Shown here one piece after another: positions 1 to 8,659 of a DNA stretch of 64,000 nt. The position numbers were made by a program, and so were the translations under genes. The stretch's first letter is position 1; the number at the start of each line of letters is the position of its first letter. Below the pieces are notes generated by a model. The model worked only from the letters and a program-made list of their open reading frames with translations, was not told the origin of the DNA and did no database searches. This DNA is from Gulosibacter molinativorax. Lineage in GTDB: Bacteria; Actinomycetota; Actinomycetes; Actinomycetales; Microbacteriaceae. The DNA is taken from positions 1,054,001 to 1,118,000 of the forward strand of contig NZ_CP028426.1 of NCBI RefSeq assembly GCF_003010915.2, given 5' to 3'.

Positions 1-68
1 TGATGTCACCACGGAAAACGAATGAGCCGGGACACAAGCTGTCGCACATGTCCCGACTCATCACAACG

Positions 69-142
69 TGCGCCCTGAGGGACTCGAACCCCCGACCCTC
101 TCGGTGTAAACGAGATGCTCTAACCAACTGAGCTAAAGGCGC
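69..142 (-). tRNA. tRNA-Val (anticodon TAC)
   Basis: Reading the minus strand, a full cloverleaf is visible. The acceptor stem GCGCCTT pairs with AGGGCGC (one T-G wobble), the D arm GCTC/GAGC encloses AGTTGGTTA, and the anticodon stem TCTCG/CGAGA carries loop TTTACAC, so the anticodon is TAC (valine, GTA codons). The T loop is TTCGAAC. The discriminator is A and no CCA is encoded. The ISAs1 element inserted about 80 bp upstream of its 5' end. Confidence 0.95.
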
Positions 143-187
143 CAACGCGCTCTCCGCATCCAATGTGGCGCGGTGGGCAACTCGGAT

Positions 188-217
188 ACTTTAGCACCGA
201 ATCGACGCCGCAACCAA
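188..217 (-). promoter_or_regulatory. Putative tRNA-Val promoter
   Basis: On the minus strand TTGGTT (212-217) and TAAAGT (188-193) are separated by 18 bp and lie about 45 bp upstream of the tRNA 5' end. Both boxes are imperfect. The IS target duplication (215-223) overlaps the -35 candidate by three bases, so the element landed at the upstream edge of this promoter. Confidence 0.35.
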
Positions 218-223
218 ATCAAC
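215..223. repeat. IS target site duplication, left copy
   Basis: CAAATCAAC directly abuts the left terminal repeat and recurs exactly at 1498-1506 directly after the right terminal repeat. A 9-bp duplication is in the range known for the ISAs1 family (8-10 bp). Confidence 0.95.
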
Positions 224-242
224 CAGGGCTCTTTCAAAGTCC
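224..242. repeat. Left terminal inverted repeat of ISAs1 element
   Basis: This 19-bp end is the exact reverse complement of 1479-1497. It begins CAGGGCTCTTTCAAAG, matching the CAGGG-type ends typical of ISAs1 members. Confidence 0.95.
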
Positions 243-282
243 TGGATGAGGCGTGCGCGCGGCGTGGCCGCTTTTAACCGAT

Positions 283-336
283 GAGAACTCCTGTTAATCC
301 GGTGGTTACCACAACCGTTGGAACACAGGAGTTCTC
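283..336 (+). promoter_or_regulatory. Hairpin masking the transposase ribosome binding site
   Basis: A perfect 12-bp inverted repeat joins 283-294 (GAGAACTCCTGT) to 325-336 (ACAGGAGTTCTC). The right arm contains the AGGAG Shine-Dalgarno (327-331) for the transposase start at 339, and the loop contains a smaller palindrome (GTGGT-T-ACCAC). In read-through transcripts the stem would hide the ribosome binding site, a known way for insertion sequences to limit expression from outside promoters. Function is inferred. Confidence 0.7.
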
Positions 337-338
337 AC

Positions 339-1487
339 ATGTCATCATCGTTGATCGACCTGATTTGCGCCACCACCACTGCTCCGACCGACTTCGAGGC
401 TGTCCCCGAAATCGATTTCGAGGCCCTCCGCAATCTCCTCGCGACCACCCCAGACCCACGCTCCCGACGCGGCTGCCGGTACGAATTCGCGGAACTCCTC
501 AGCATCTTCGTGGCCGCGGTACTCTGCGGCGCAAAATCCCTCACCATGATCACCGAATGGGCCGCCCACCAAGCCCAAACCCGGCCGTTCCCATCAGGAC
601 GAACCCCCTCCCTCGCCACGATGCACCGCGTCGCGACCAGCGCCGACCCGGTCTGGCTCGACGAACACTTAGGCGCGTGGACCCGCAACCAGCACTCCGT
701 CACCAGCAAGGTCGTCGCCATCGACGGCAAAGAAGTCCGCGGCGCGAAACACGCCAACGGGCAACGCGTGTTCCTGATGGCCGCGTTCGATCACGGTACC
801 GGCTGTGTGATCGAGCAAGAACCCATCCCGGAGAAAACGAACGAGATCCCGCACTTCCCGATCCTGCTCGCCAGGCTCGGTGACCTGCAGGGGATGATCG
901 TCACTGCGGACGCGCTCCACACCCAAACATCCCACGCACACTGGTTACACGAGCACGGCGCACACTATGTCTTCACCGTGAAATCGAACCAGCGAGCACT
1001 GCGCGATCGGATCATGCAGCAGAACTGGGCCCACCACCAACCCGGCTTTCTCGACACCGAGAAGAAACACGGCAGGATCACTCGCTGGGAAGCGACCTGC
1101 CTGCCCGCCCCGACGCGAATCAGGTTCCCGCACGCGGCACAAACAATGCGATTGACGCGCGACCGCACCAACCCCCGCACCCGCGAGTCCACGCGCGAGC
1201 ACGTGTTCGTGATCACCTCGCTGCCACCCGAACAGGCCAGCCCCGCCGCCCTAGCGAGCTACATTCGCGGGCATTGGGGTATCGAGAACCGGTTGCATTG
1301 GATCCGCGATACCGCCTACCGCGAAGATGCTTCCCAGGTCCGTACCGGCAACGCCGCGCACTTGATGGCCACGATCCGAAACCTAGCGATCACCGTGCAC
1401 CGTTTGGCTGGCGCGACGAACATCACCGCGGCCCTGCGCCATGCTGGCACACGCCCGAACACGATCAGAACCATCACCGGACTTTGA
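339..1487 (+). CDS. ISAs1 family transposase
   Basis: A DDE transposase of 382 aa acting on the element's own ends. An N-terminal region with [12 protein letters not shown] leads into the RNase-H-like core, with candidate acidic residues in [12 protein letters not shown] and VTADALHT and the family hallmark block [18 protein letters not shown] near the C-terminus. I chose ATG 339 because AGGAG lies 7 nt upstream; a TTG at 318 is also in frame but has no ribosome binding site. The stop codon lies inside the right terminal region, ten bases before the element ends. No frameshift is visible, so the protein should be functional. Confidence 0.95.
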   Translation: MSSSLIDLICATTTAPTDFEAVPEIDFEALRNLLATTPDPRSRRGCRYEFAELLSIFVAAVLCGAKSLTMITEWAAHQAQTRPFPSGRTPSLATMHRVATSADPVWLDEHLGAWTRNQHSVTSKVVAIDGKEVRGAKHANGQRVFLMAAFDHGTGCVIEQEPIPEKTNEIPHFPILLARLGDLQGMIVTADALHTQTSHAHWLHEHGAHYVFTVKSNQRALRDRIMQQNWAHHQPGFLDTEKKHGRITRWEATCLPAPTRIRFPHAAQTMRLTRDRTNPRTRESTREHVFVITSLPPEQASPAALASYIRGHWGIENRLHWIRDTAYREDASQVRTGNAAHLMATIRNLAITVHRLAGATNITAALRHAGTRPNTIRTITGL

Positions 1488-1497
1488 AAGAGCCCTG
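1479..1497. repeat. Right terminal inverted repeat of ISAs1 element
   Basis: Exact 19-bp reverse complement of 224-242. It overlaps the last codons of the transposase, as is common in compact insertion sequences. Confidence 0.95.
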
Positions 1498-1506
1498 CAA
1501 ATCAAC
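1498..1506. repeat. IS target site duplication, right copy
   Basis: CAAATCAAC, identical to 215-223 and directly outside the right terminal repeat. Confidence 0.95.
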
Positions 1507-1533
1507 AGTCGCGATGCACGAGCGCGACGAGAT

Positions 1534-2004
1534 CTAAACCCCGGCGGCCCACTCGAGCCCGTGCTCGTGCAATTCCATTGGCCGTTGTTCGCCTTCGGCA
1601 CAGGCCGCAGCGAGGATGCGCGACCCATCGGCTCGGATTGCCCAGGTGTGGCGACACGCCGTGCCCTTGTGACCGTCGAATGCGGCGCAGGTGCGCGCGA
1701 TGTGGCCGTGCGGCCAGTGGTCGGAGATCCCGAGTAACACGCCCTCGGGGTCAACCTCGCGCAACCACGCGGCCAGTGTCGGCGCAGCGTCGCAAGACGC
1801 CACGAGTAGCTGCACGCCAAGCTGATCGGCGCGCTGTGCGAGTTTTACTAGTTCGCTCACCTCACTGCCGCAGACGGGAGTGAATGCGGCGGGAATGAAT
1901 GCGAGCAGTCGGGGTGTACCGGGACCGAGTACGCGAATTCGGTCTCCCCGGTGTGTGGGGGCGTCGAGCGGCAAGTCTGCGGGGAGCGGGAGCGGAGTTG
2001 TCAC
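1534..2004 (-). CDS. Peroxiredoxin (AhpC/TSA, thioredoxin fold)
   Basis: A cytosolic thiol peroxidase of 156 aa that reduces peroxides through an active-site cysteine. The peroxiredoxin signature PxxxTxxC is present as PAAFTPVC followed by GSEVSEL, giving the peroxidatic cysteine near residue 46. A second cysteine in CRHTWAIRADG near the C-terminal third could act as a resolving residue, but this is not certain. The start is a GTG with no clear ribosome binding site and a TAAGAC hexamer seven bases upstream, so a leaderless transcript is possible. It is divergent from aceE and ends 27 bp beyond the IS target duplication. Confidence 0.85.
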   Translation of the reverse strand: MTTPLPLPADLPLDAPTHRGDRIRVLGPGTPRLLAFIPAAFTPVCGSEVSELVKLAQRADQLGVQLLVASCDAAPTLAAWLREVDPEGVLLGISDHWPHGHIARTCAAFDGHKGTACRHTWAIRADGSRILAAACAEGEQRPMELHEHGLEWAAGV

Positions 2005-2046
2005 GCACTCAGTCTTATCGCAATCTGGCGGGAAAGGGGAGAGATT

Positions 2047-2083
2047 TTCAGACCTCGCGGCCTGAGCAACCTTTCGGTCTGAA
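2047..2083. promoter_or_regulatory. Inverted repeat between peroxiredoxin gene and aceE
   Basis: TTCAGACC (2047-2054) and GGTCTGAA (2076-2083) are exact reverse complements separated by 21 bp in the 161-bp divergent intergenic region. It may be an operator or a weak stem. No regulator family is assigned. Confidence 0.3.
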
Positions 2084-2165
2084 GTGACTAGGCTGGGGGT
2101 TGTGCTTGCGTTCGAAACCCGTGCGCGGCATTGCCCCTGCGCTCTAGAACAAGAAAGAGGTCAAC

Positions 2166-4895
2166 ATGGCGGTCAACATCCAGGATCCCTATTCCGAGGA
2201 CCATGTCGACACCGACCCGCAAGAGACTGCGGAATGGAAAGCATCCCTCGACGCCGTAGTCGCTGAGCGAGGCACCACTCGAGCCCGCGAAATCATGCTT
2301 TCGCTGCTTGAGCGCTCGCGCGAACAACACTTGGGCGTACCGATGATCCCGGTCACGGACTACGTCAACTCCATTTCTGCCGACGAGGAGCCCGAGTTCC
2401 CCGGCGTCGAGAAGATCGAACGCACCTACCGCCGTTGGATCCGCTGGAACGCGGCCATGACGGTGCAGAACTCGCAGGACGCCGATATCGCGGTCGGTGG
2501 CCACATTTCTTCGTACGCGGCACAGTCGACCCTCTACGAGGTTGGCCTCAACCACTTCTTCAAGGGTTACGACCACCCAGATGGGCCAGACCAGGTCTAC
2601 TTCCAGGGCCACGCCTCGCCCGGTAACTACGCCCGCGCCTACCTTGAGGGTCGCCTCACCGAGGACAACCTCAACGCGTTCCGCCAGGAAGCGTCGAAGG
2701 CACCCATCGGCCTTTCGTCTTACCCGCACCCGCGCCTGATGCAGGACTTCTGGCAGTTCCCGACCGTGTCGATGGGTCTCGGCCCGATGAACGCGATCTG
2801 GCAGGCCCAGACGAACAAGTACCTCACGAACCGCGGCATCAAGGATGTTTCGGGCTCGCACGTGTGGGCGTTCCTCGGTGACGGCGAGATGGATGAGCCG
2901 GAGTCGCGCGGTCAGCTGCAGTTTGCGGCAAACAACAACCTCGACAACCTCACCTTCGTCGTGAACTGTAACCTGCAGCGCCTCGACGGCCCGGTTCGCG
3001 GTAACGGCAAGATCATCCAGGAACTCGAGTCCTTCTTCCGCGGCGCCGGCTGGCACGTCATCAAGGTCGTCTGGGGCCGTGAGTGGGATGAGCTGCTCGC
3101 GCGTGACGAGCACAACGAGCTCGTCAAGCTCATGAACGAGACGCCCGACGGCGACTACCAGACGTACAAGGCCGAGTCGGGCAAGTTCGTGCGCGACAAC
3201 TTCTTCGGCCGCAACCCGGAGACGCTCAAGCTTGTCGAGGACTACACCGACGACCAGATCTGGGGCCTCAAGCGCGGTGGCCACGACTACCGCAAGATGT
3301 ATGCCGCATACAAGGCCGCGACCGAGCACAAGGGCCAGCCGACCGTCATCCTCGCGCACACGGTCAAGGGTTACGGCCTCGGTACGCACTTCGAGGGCCG
3401 CAACGCGACCCACCAGATGAAGAAGCTCACGCTCGAGGACCTCAAGACGTTCCGCGACAACCTGCAGATTCCGATCGCAGACAAGGACCTCGAGCGGGAC
3501 CTCTACGACATCCCGTTCTACCGCCCGGACGAGAACAACGAGGCGCTGCAGTACATGCTCGAGCGTCGTCGTGAGCTCGGCGGCGCGGTACCCGAGCGTC
3601 GCTCGAAGTACACGCAGATCGAGCTGCCCGAGGACAAGGCTTACGCCCAGGTGAAGAAGGGCTCGGGTACGCAGGAAATCGCGACCACGATGGGCTTCGT
3701 CCGCCTCCTCAAGGACCTGATGCGCAGCGGCGAGTTCGGTCGCCGCGTCGTCCCGGTTATCCCGGACGAGGCTCGCACCTTCGGTCTCGACGCATTCTTC
3801 CCGACGGCGAAGATTTACAACCCGCACGGCCAGCACTACATGGCCGTCGACCGTGAGCTGCTGCTCGCGTACCGCGAGTCACCCCAAGGCCAGCTCATGC
3901 ACGTTGGCATCAACGAGGGCGGCGCCGTCTCGGCGTTCACCGGCCTCGGTACCGCCTACTCGTCGCACGGCGAGATGATGGTGCCGTTCTACATGTTCTA
4001 CTCGATGTTCGGCTTCCAGCGCACCGGCGACGGCTTCTGGGCCGCGGCCGACCAGCTGACCCGAGGCTTCATCATCGGCGCAACGGCGGGTCGCACCACG
4101 CTGACCGGTGAGGGCCTCCAGCACATGGACGGTCACTCGCACCTCATCGCGTGGACGAATCCGGCGATTCGTGCCTACGACCCAGCGTACGTGTACGAGA
4201 TCGCGCACATCGTGAAGGCCGGTATCGAGCAGATGTACGGCGGGAACCACCCGGACCCGAACGTCATGTACTACATCACGATGTACAACGAACCGTACGT
4301 ACAGCCGGCCGAGCCAGAGAACGTGGATGCGGAAGGCATTCTCAAGGGTCTCTACTACCTCCGCGCGCCTGAGCTCACCACTGGACCGGAAGTCCAGCTG
4401 CTCGCATCCGGTGTCGCAGTGCCGTGGGCACTCCACGCGCAGGAAATCCTCCGCGACGAGTGGGGCGTCTCGGCGCACGTCTGGTCGGTCACGAGCTGGG
4501 CGGAGCTTCGTCGCGACGCGCTCGCTGCCGAGGAGCACAACTGGACCAAGCCGAACGAGGCAGAGGTCACGCCGTACCTGTCGAACAAGCTCTCGGCTTC
4601 AAAGGGTGTGTTCCTTGGTGTGAGTGACTACAACCACTCGCTGCCCGACATGATACGCAAGTGGGTACCGGGTGACTACGTCACCCTCGGCGCCGACGAC
4701 TTCGGCATCTCGGACACTCGCGCGGCGGCACGTCGCTACTACAAGATCGACGCACACTCGATCGTGGTTCGTGCGCTTTACGAGCTCGCTCGCCGTGGTG
4801 AGATTGACCGCTCGGTAGTGCAGCAGGCGATAGACAAGTACGACCTGCACACCGCTAGCGCCGGCATCTCGGGCAACGCAGGCGGCGACGCCTAG
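2166..4895 (+). CDS. aceE: Pyruvate dehydrogenase E1 component, homodimeric
   Basis: The thiamine diphosphate enzyme that decarboxylates pyruvate and passes the acetyl group to lipoyl-E2, supplying acetyl-CoA. At 909 aa it has the length of the single-chain AceE type used by actinobacteria. The thiamine-binding block is visible as [12 protein letters not shown] with [13 protein letters not shown] downstream, the N-terminal region has GGHISSYAA and [17 protein letters not shown], and the C-terminal domain has [18 protein letters not shown]. An AAAGAGG ribosome binding site precedes the ATG. The next gene is fasR, so acetyl-CoA production lies beside fatty acid synthesis. LipA and LipB, encoded later in the window, make the cofactor for its E2 partner. 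Confidence 0.97.
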   Translation: MAVNIQDPYSEDHVDTDPQETAEWKASLDAVVAERGTTRAREIMLSLLERSREQHLGVPMIPVTDYVNSISADEEPEFPGVEKIERTYRRWIRWNAAMTVQNSQDADIAVGGHISSYAAQSTLYEVGLNHFFKGYDHPDGPDQVYFQGHASPGNYARAYLEGRLTEDNLNAFRQEASKAPIGLSSYPHPRLMQDFWQFPTVSMGLGPMNAIWQAQTNKYLTNRGIKDVSGSHVWAFLGDGEMDEPESRGQLQFAANNNLDNLTFVVNCNLQRLDGPVRGNGKIIQELESFFRGAGWHVIKVVWGREWDELLARDEHNELVKLMNETPDGDYQTYKAESGKFVRDNFFGRNPETLKLVEDYTDDQIWGLKRGGHDYRKMYAAYKAATEHKGQPTVILAHTVKGYGLGTHFEGRNATHQMKKLTLEDLKTFRDNLQIPIADKDLERDLYDIPFYRPDENNEALQYMLERRRELGGAVPERRSKYTQIELPEDKAYAQVKKGSGTQEIATTMGFVRLLKDLMRSGEFGRRVVPVIPDEARTFGLDAFFPTAKIYNPHGQHYMAVDRELLLAYRESPQGQLMHVGINEGGAVSAFTGLGTAYSSHGEMMVPFYMFYSMFGFQRTGDGFWAAADQLTRGFIIGATAGRTTLTGEGLQHMDGHSHLIAWTNPAIRAYDPAYVYEIAHIVKAGIEQMYGGNHPDPNVMYYITMYNEPYVQPAEPENVDAEGILKGLYYLRAPELTTGPEVQLLASGVAVPWALHAQEILRDEWGVSAHVWSVTSWAELRRDALAAEEHNWTKPNEAEVTPYLSNKLSASKGVFLGVSDYNHSLPDMIRKWVPGDYVTLGADDFGISDTRAAARRYYKIDAHSIVVRALYELARRGEIDRSVVQQAIDKYDLHTASAGISGNAGGDA

Positions 4896-4951
4896 CCCGA
4901 GAACCATTCACGAATCCGACCGAGAAAGGCACGGCTCCGCCGTTCCCATTT

Positions 4952-6163
4952 ATGAGCGACACAACCGATCGTCAACGCGCAGTGGCTTGGCTTCGCAGCA
5001 TTACCGGTGATCTTTCGACCACCGTTCTGAAGCGGATGGAACAGACCTTGCCTTGGTTTGCAGACATGCCACCGGGTCGGCGATCGGCTGTGGCGCTCGT
5101 AGCGCAGTCGGGCATCTCGGCGTTCGTGAATTCCTTTGAGGACAGCACGCTCGCTCCCTGGACGGCGAAGGACGTTTTCGACTCCGCCCCCAGGGAGCTG
5201 CTGCGGTCCGTGAGCTTGCAGCAGACACTGCAGCTCGTCCATGTGGTCGTCGACGTCTTCGAGGAGCGGACCGCATCCGCTCCCGCCGAAATTCGAGAGG
5301 GCGTGCTGCGCTATTCGCGCGACGTCGCTTTCGCCGCCGCCGATGTGTACGCGCGCGCGGCCGAGCAGCGGGGGCTGTGGGATGCGCGGCTCGAGGCGCT
5401 CGTCGTCGATTCGATCCTGACGGGTGAGAACGACACCGAGCTTCCGAGCCGCATCGCGGCCCTCGGTTGGAGCGGCCACGGTGAGACGGCGGTGTTGGTT
5501 GGACTCACGCCCAAGGTGGTTGAGGTCGATCAGCTGCGCCGCACCGCGCGCCACAAGCAGGCCGACCTCCTCGTCGGGGTGCAGGGCAATCGCCTCGTGC
5601 TCGTGATCGGCCGGGCCAAACAAAAGCCCGACCTAGAAGAAGAACCACCCACGTTCCTCGAAATCGCGCAGTCGCTCGAGTCGGGGTTCGGCCCCGGACG
5701 CTTGGTCCTCGGGCCCGAAGTCCCCTCGGTCGTCGAAGCATCGCGCAGCGCCCGTGCCGCGCTCGTCGGTTTCTCGGTCGCAGGTGCCTATCGCCGACTT
5801 GAGCGGCCCATCCTTGCCGATGACCTTCTGCCGGAGCGAGCTCTCGCTGGCGACCCGCTCGCGCGCAAGACGCTCGTGCAGCGCGTCTACACTCCCCTGG
5901 CCGACCACCAGTCGGACCTGCTCACGACGCTGTGGTGCTACCTTGACAACGGCCGGTCGCTCGAGGCGACCGCCCGCGAGCTGTTCGTCCACCCCAATAC
6001 GGTGCGATATCGCCTCAAGCGCATCACCGAGATTATTGGCTGGGATGCGACCGGAGCTCGCGAATCTCTCGTCCTCCAGTGCGCCCTCATTTTGGGCCGC
6101 ATCGCCGAGGGTCAGACCCAAGAACCACGCCGTCAGGTAAAGTCGCCTCGACGTCGTCCCTAA
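4952..6163 (+). CDS. fasR: FasR-like PucR-type transcriptional regulator of fab genes
   Basis: A 403-aa regulator of the PucR/CdaR class. The C-terminal helix-turn-helix is clear (SLEATARELFVHPNTVRYRL, about residues 330-350), preceded by a GGDEF-like central region typical of the class. In Streptomyces the protein at this position (FasR, upstream of fabD) activates the fabD-fabH-acpP-fabF operon, and the gene order here is the same, so the name rests on synteny plus domain type. The ATG at 4952 has only a distant purine-rich GAGAAAGG, so the start is uncertain. The gene ends 70 bp before fabD. Confidence 0.85.
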   Translation: MSDTTDRQRAVAWLRSITGDLSTTVLKRMEQTLPWFADMPPGRRSAVALVAQSGISAFVNSFEDSTLAPWTAKDVFDSAPRELLRSVSLQQTLQLVHVVVDVFEERTASAPAEIREGVLRYSRDVAFAAADVYARAAEQRGLWDARLEALVVDSILTGENDTELPSRIAALGWSGHGETAVLVGLTPKVVEVDQLRRTARHKQADLLVGVQGNRLVLVIGRAKQKPDLEEEPPTFLEIAQSLESGFGPGRLVLGPEVPSVVEASRSARAALVGFSVAGAYRRLERPILADDLLPERALAGDPLARKTLVQRVYTPLADHQSDLLTTLWCYLDNGRSLEATARELFVHPNTVRYRLKRITEIIGWDATGARESLVLQCALILGRIAEGQTQEPRRQVKSPRRRP

Positions 6164-6233
6164 CGCACTCCTACAAGGATTTTGCGTATTTCTATGTGTT
6201 TCCCCTCAAGACAAGGCCCGCGAGCCTGAGAAG

Positions 6234-7163
6234 ATGGAGCTTATGACTGTCGTGACTTTCCCCGGTCAGGGGTCCCAGAAGCCCGGGTTCCTTGCCCCGT
6301 GGCTCGAAGACCAGGCCAGCCGAACCACCCTCGAGCAGCTCTCGGAGTCCTCCGGGATCGACCTCGTCGCACACGGCACGCAGTCTGACGCAGACACGAT
6401 CCGGGACACCGCAGTCGCCCAGCCGCTGATCGTCGCCGCCGGCATTCTCACGTGGGATGCGCTGGTCGCCCGCCTCGGAAATCGCCTCGACGGCGTCGCC
6501 GTTGCGGGACACTCGGTTGGTGAAATCGCTGCCGCCTACGCCGCAGGCATATTCGACGCGGCGACCGCGATGCGCTTCGTGGTCAAGCGCTCGGGGCTCA
6601 TGGCGAAGGATGCCGCGGCAGTCACGACGGGCATGTCTGCGGTCATCGGTGGCAGCGAGGGCGACGTCATCCAGCACCTCACGAACCTCGATCTCTCCCC
6701 CGCGAACTTCAACGGCGCTGGCCAGATCGTCGCAGCCGGCGAACCGACGCAGCTTGACGCGCTCCGTCTGGACCCGCCCGCCGGCGCTCGTGTGATCCCG
6801 CTCAAGGTTGCGGGCGCCTTCCACACCCGCTGGATGGCGGATGCGCAGGCCTCCCTCGCCGCGATCGAAGAAGAATTCGCGATTTCCAAGCCGATCCGAC
6901 CGATCCACACGAACCGCGATGGCAGTGTCGTAAGCGACGGCGCAACCTACCGGCGCTACCTCGTCGAACAGGTCAACCGACCGGTCCACTGGGACCTCTG
7001 CATGACCGCGTTCGTCGAAGCCGGCTACACCGCGCTCATCGAGGCCGCACCCGCTGGCACCCTGGTCGGGCTGGCGAAGCGCGGCATGAAGGGCGTCCCG
7101 TCCGCGGCGCTGAACGTGCCCGCCGACATTGACGCCGCCTCTGAACTGTTTCCCGGCGCCTAA
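6234..7163 (+). CDS. fabD: Malonyl-CoA:ACP transacylase
   Basis: Transfers malonyl groups from CoA to acyl carrier protein, the entry step of type II fatty acid elongation. The protein is 309 aa, normal for FabD. The N-terminal glutamine motif FPGQGSQ and the nucleophile motif GHSVGE (catalytic serine near residue 92) are intact, and the second catalytic histidine is seen in GAFHTRWM. ATG 6234 and ATG 6243 (MTVVTFPGQGSQ) are both possible; 6243 fits family N-termini better, with GGAG just upstream. It is the first gene of fabD-fabH-acpP-fabF. Confidence 0.95.
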   Translation: MELMTVVTFPGQGSQKPGFLAPWLEDQASRTTLEQLSESSGIDLVAHGTQSDADTIRDTAVAQPLIVAAGILTWDALVARLGNRLDGVAVAGHSVGEIAAAYAAGIFDAATAMRFVVKRSGLMAKDAAAVTTGMSAVIGGSEGDVIQHLTNLDLSPANFNGAGQIVAAGEPTQLDALRLDPPAGARVIPLKVAGAFHTRWMADAQASLAAIEEEFAISKPIRPIHTNRDGSVVSDGATYRRYLVEQVNRPVHWDLCMTAFVEAGYTALIEAAPAGTLVGLAKRGMKGVPSAALNVPADIDAASELFPGA

Positions 7164-7196
7164 TCTGACGCTCCTTCGAAAGGATTCCCAATCACT

Positions 7197-8204
7197 ATGA
7201 GCGAAACCGCCGTGCTCCGACAGGCCGAGGGCACCAAGTTCACGCGAATCTACGGTTACGGCGCATTCCGCGGTCAGAACCTAGTCACGAATGACGAGCT
7301 TGCTGGCCCGATCGATTCCTCGGATGAGTGGATTCGGCAGCGCACCGGCATCATCACGCGTGCGCGGGCCGATCAGGACACCAACGTCATTGACATGGGC
7401 ATCGCCGCAGGTAAGGAAGCGATCGAGGCCTCCGGCATCGAGCCCTCGCAGATCGGCGCCGTGCTCGTCGCGACCATCACGAACGTCGTCCAGACGCCCG
7501 CCGCTGCGACGCGAATTAGCGACGGGATCGGTGCCGGGCACGTGCCGGCATACGACCTCTCGGCCGGATGCGCCGGGTACTGTTACGCGATCACCCAGGC
7601 GGATGCGCTCATCCGCGCCGGCGTGGCCGAGTACGTCCTCGTGATCGGCACCGAGAAGCTGTCCGACGTGGTCGACCCCACCGACCGCTCGATTTCCTTC
7701 CTCCTTGGCGATGGAGCGGGCGCGGCAGTCGTTGGTCCCGCCGACGAGCCTGGCATCTCGGAGTCGGTGATCGGCTCGGACGGATCGAAGTGGGACGCCG
7801 TGGCGATGAACCATGAGCTGCAGGAGTTCCGCCGCGGTGAGGTCGAGTGGCCCACGCTGCGCCAGGACGGTCGCGCGGTCTTCCGCTGGGCCGTGTGGGA
7901 AATGGCAAAGGCTGCCCGCGAGGTGCTTGACAAGGCCGGTATCAAGGCATCCGATCTGGCGGCCTTCATCCCCCACCAGGCAAACATGCGCATCATCGAC
8001 GAGTTCGCCAACCAGCTCGAGCTGCCGGAGAGCGTCGTCATCGCGCGTGACATTGCCGACACGGGAAACACGTCGTCCGCATCCATTCCGCTCGCGACGC
8101 ACCGCTTGCTGAAGGAGCACCCCGAGCTTTCTGGCGGCCTCGCCCTACAAATCGGTTTCGGTGCCGGCCTCGCCTACGCGGCACAGGTCGTGCGGCTCCC
8201 CTAA
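7197..8204 (+). CDS. fabH: 3-oxoacyl-ACP synthase III (KAS III)
   Basis: Starts each fatty acid chain by condensing an acyl-CoA primer with malonyl-ACP. The protein is 335 aa. The catalytic triad is visible: cysteine in LSAGCAGYCY (about residue 124), histidine in FIPHQANMRI and asparagine in DTGNTSSAS. A good AAAGGA ribosome binding site lies before the ATG, 33 bp after fabD. In actinobacteria FabH primer choice sets the iso/anteiso fatty acid pattern; the exact preference cannot be read from the sequence. Confidence 0.95.
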   Translation: MSETAVLRQAEGTKFTRIYGYGAFRGQNLVTNDELAGPIDSSDEWIRQRTGIITRARADQDTNVIDMGIAAGKEAIEASGIEPSQIGAVLVATITNVVQTPAAATRISDGIGAGHVPAYDLSAGCAGYCYAITQADALIRAGVAEYVLVIGTEKLSDVVDPTDRSISFLLGDGAGAAVVGPADEPGISESVIGSDGSKWDAVAMNHELQEFRRGEVEWPTLRQDGRAVFRWAVWEMAKAAREVLDKAGIKASDLAAFIPHQANMRIIDEFANQLELPESVVIARDIADTGNTSSASIPLATHRLLKEHPELSGGLALQIGFGAGLAYAAQVVRLP

Positions 8205-8282
8205 CCGTCCTAATCTGGCGGAATCGCGCTCGCATCTTGTTCGTTGCGCGCGGTCGCTGCCCAGAAGTTCCCCGACCGGCAA

Positions 8283-8288
8283 TACAAT
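8283..8288 (+). promoter_or_regulatory. Putative -10 element for acpP
   Basis: TACAAT sits 42 bp upstream of acpP in the 125-bp gap after fabH. No convincing -35 hexamer is found at 16-18 bp. The long gap and this hexamer suggest acpP has its own promoter in addition to read-through from fabD. Confidence 0.4.
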
Positions 8289-8329
8289 TACTTTCGGTCA
8301 TTGACTCAACCAAAAGGAGAAACCCCAAA

Positions 8330-8581
8330 ATGGCACTTTCAAAGGACGAGATTCTCGCAGGCCTCGCCGAGCTCGTAAACGAGGAGACCGGTATCGCCAG
8401 CGACACGGTGACCGGCGACAAGTCCTTCACGGACGACCTCGACATTGACTCGATCTCGATGATGACCATCGTCGTGAACGCAGAAGAGAAGTTCGACGTG
8501 CAGATTCCGGACGCCGAGGTCGAAAACCTCAAGACCGTTCAGGACGCGGTGGACTACATCGCGAACGCGCAGGACGCCTAG
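8330..8581 (+). CDS. acpP: Acyl carrier protein
   Basis: The 83-aa carrier of growing acyl chains. The phosphopantetheine attachment serine is Ser41 in DLDIDSISMM; most bacterial ACPs read DSL here, so this protein has DSI. The highly acidic, four-helix pattern is typical. ATG 8330 is chosen because a strong AAAGGAG (8314-8319) sits about ten bases upstream and the family begins here; in-frame codons further upstream have no such site. Confidence 0.96.
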   Translation: MALSKDEILAGLAELVNEETGIASDTVTGDKSFTDDLDIDSISMMTIVVNAEEKFDVQIPDAEVENLKTVQDAVDYIANAQDA

Positions 8582-8587
8582 CCTTTG

Positions 8588-8630
8588 CGGGTGTCGGGCG
8601 GCCCGCAATGAGCTGTCCGACACCCGTTTT
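8588..8630 (+). terminator. Hairpin terminator between acpP and fabF
   Basis: CGGGTGTCGG (8588-8597) pairs with CCGACACCCG (8617-8626), a 10-bp perfect stem with a 19-nt loop, followed by TTTT. It starts seven bases after the acpP stop, so it probably ends most acpP transcripts and lets a fraction reach fabF. Confidence 0.75.
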
Positions 8631-8659
8631 GTCATCACCCCTAAGGAATAGATCTGTTA

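Larger units (their letters stand above)
224..1497 (+). mobile_element. Complete ISAs1-family insertion sequence (1274 bp)
   Basis: The element is bounded by perfect 19-bp inverted repeats (224-242 and 1479-1497), flanked by a perfect 9-bp target duplication, and holds one full-length transposase gene. Removing it rejoins tRNA-Val and the peroxiredoxin gene through one copy of CAAATCAAC, so it sits in the intergenic space and breaks no gene. Intact ends, intact duplication and an intact reading frame indicate a recent and potentially active insertion. Length agrees with the family (about 1.2-1.3 kb). Confidence 0.95.

Noticed and set aside
2088..3836. 582-aa open frame opposite aceE
   Set aside because: It lies entirely antisense to aceE, has Arg/Leu/Val-rich low-complexity composition and no motif; it is an effect of high GC at third codon positions.
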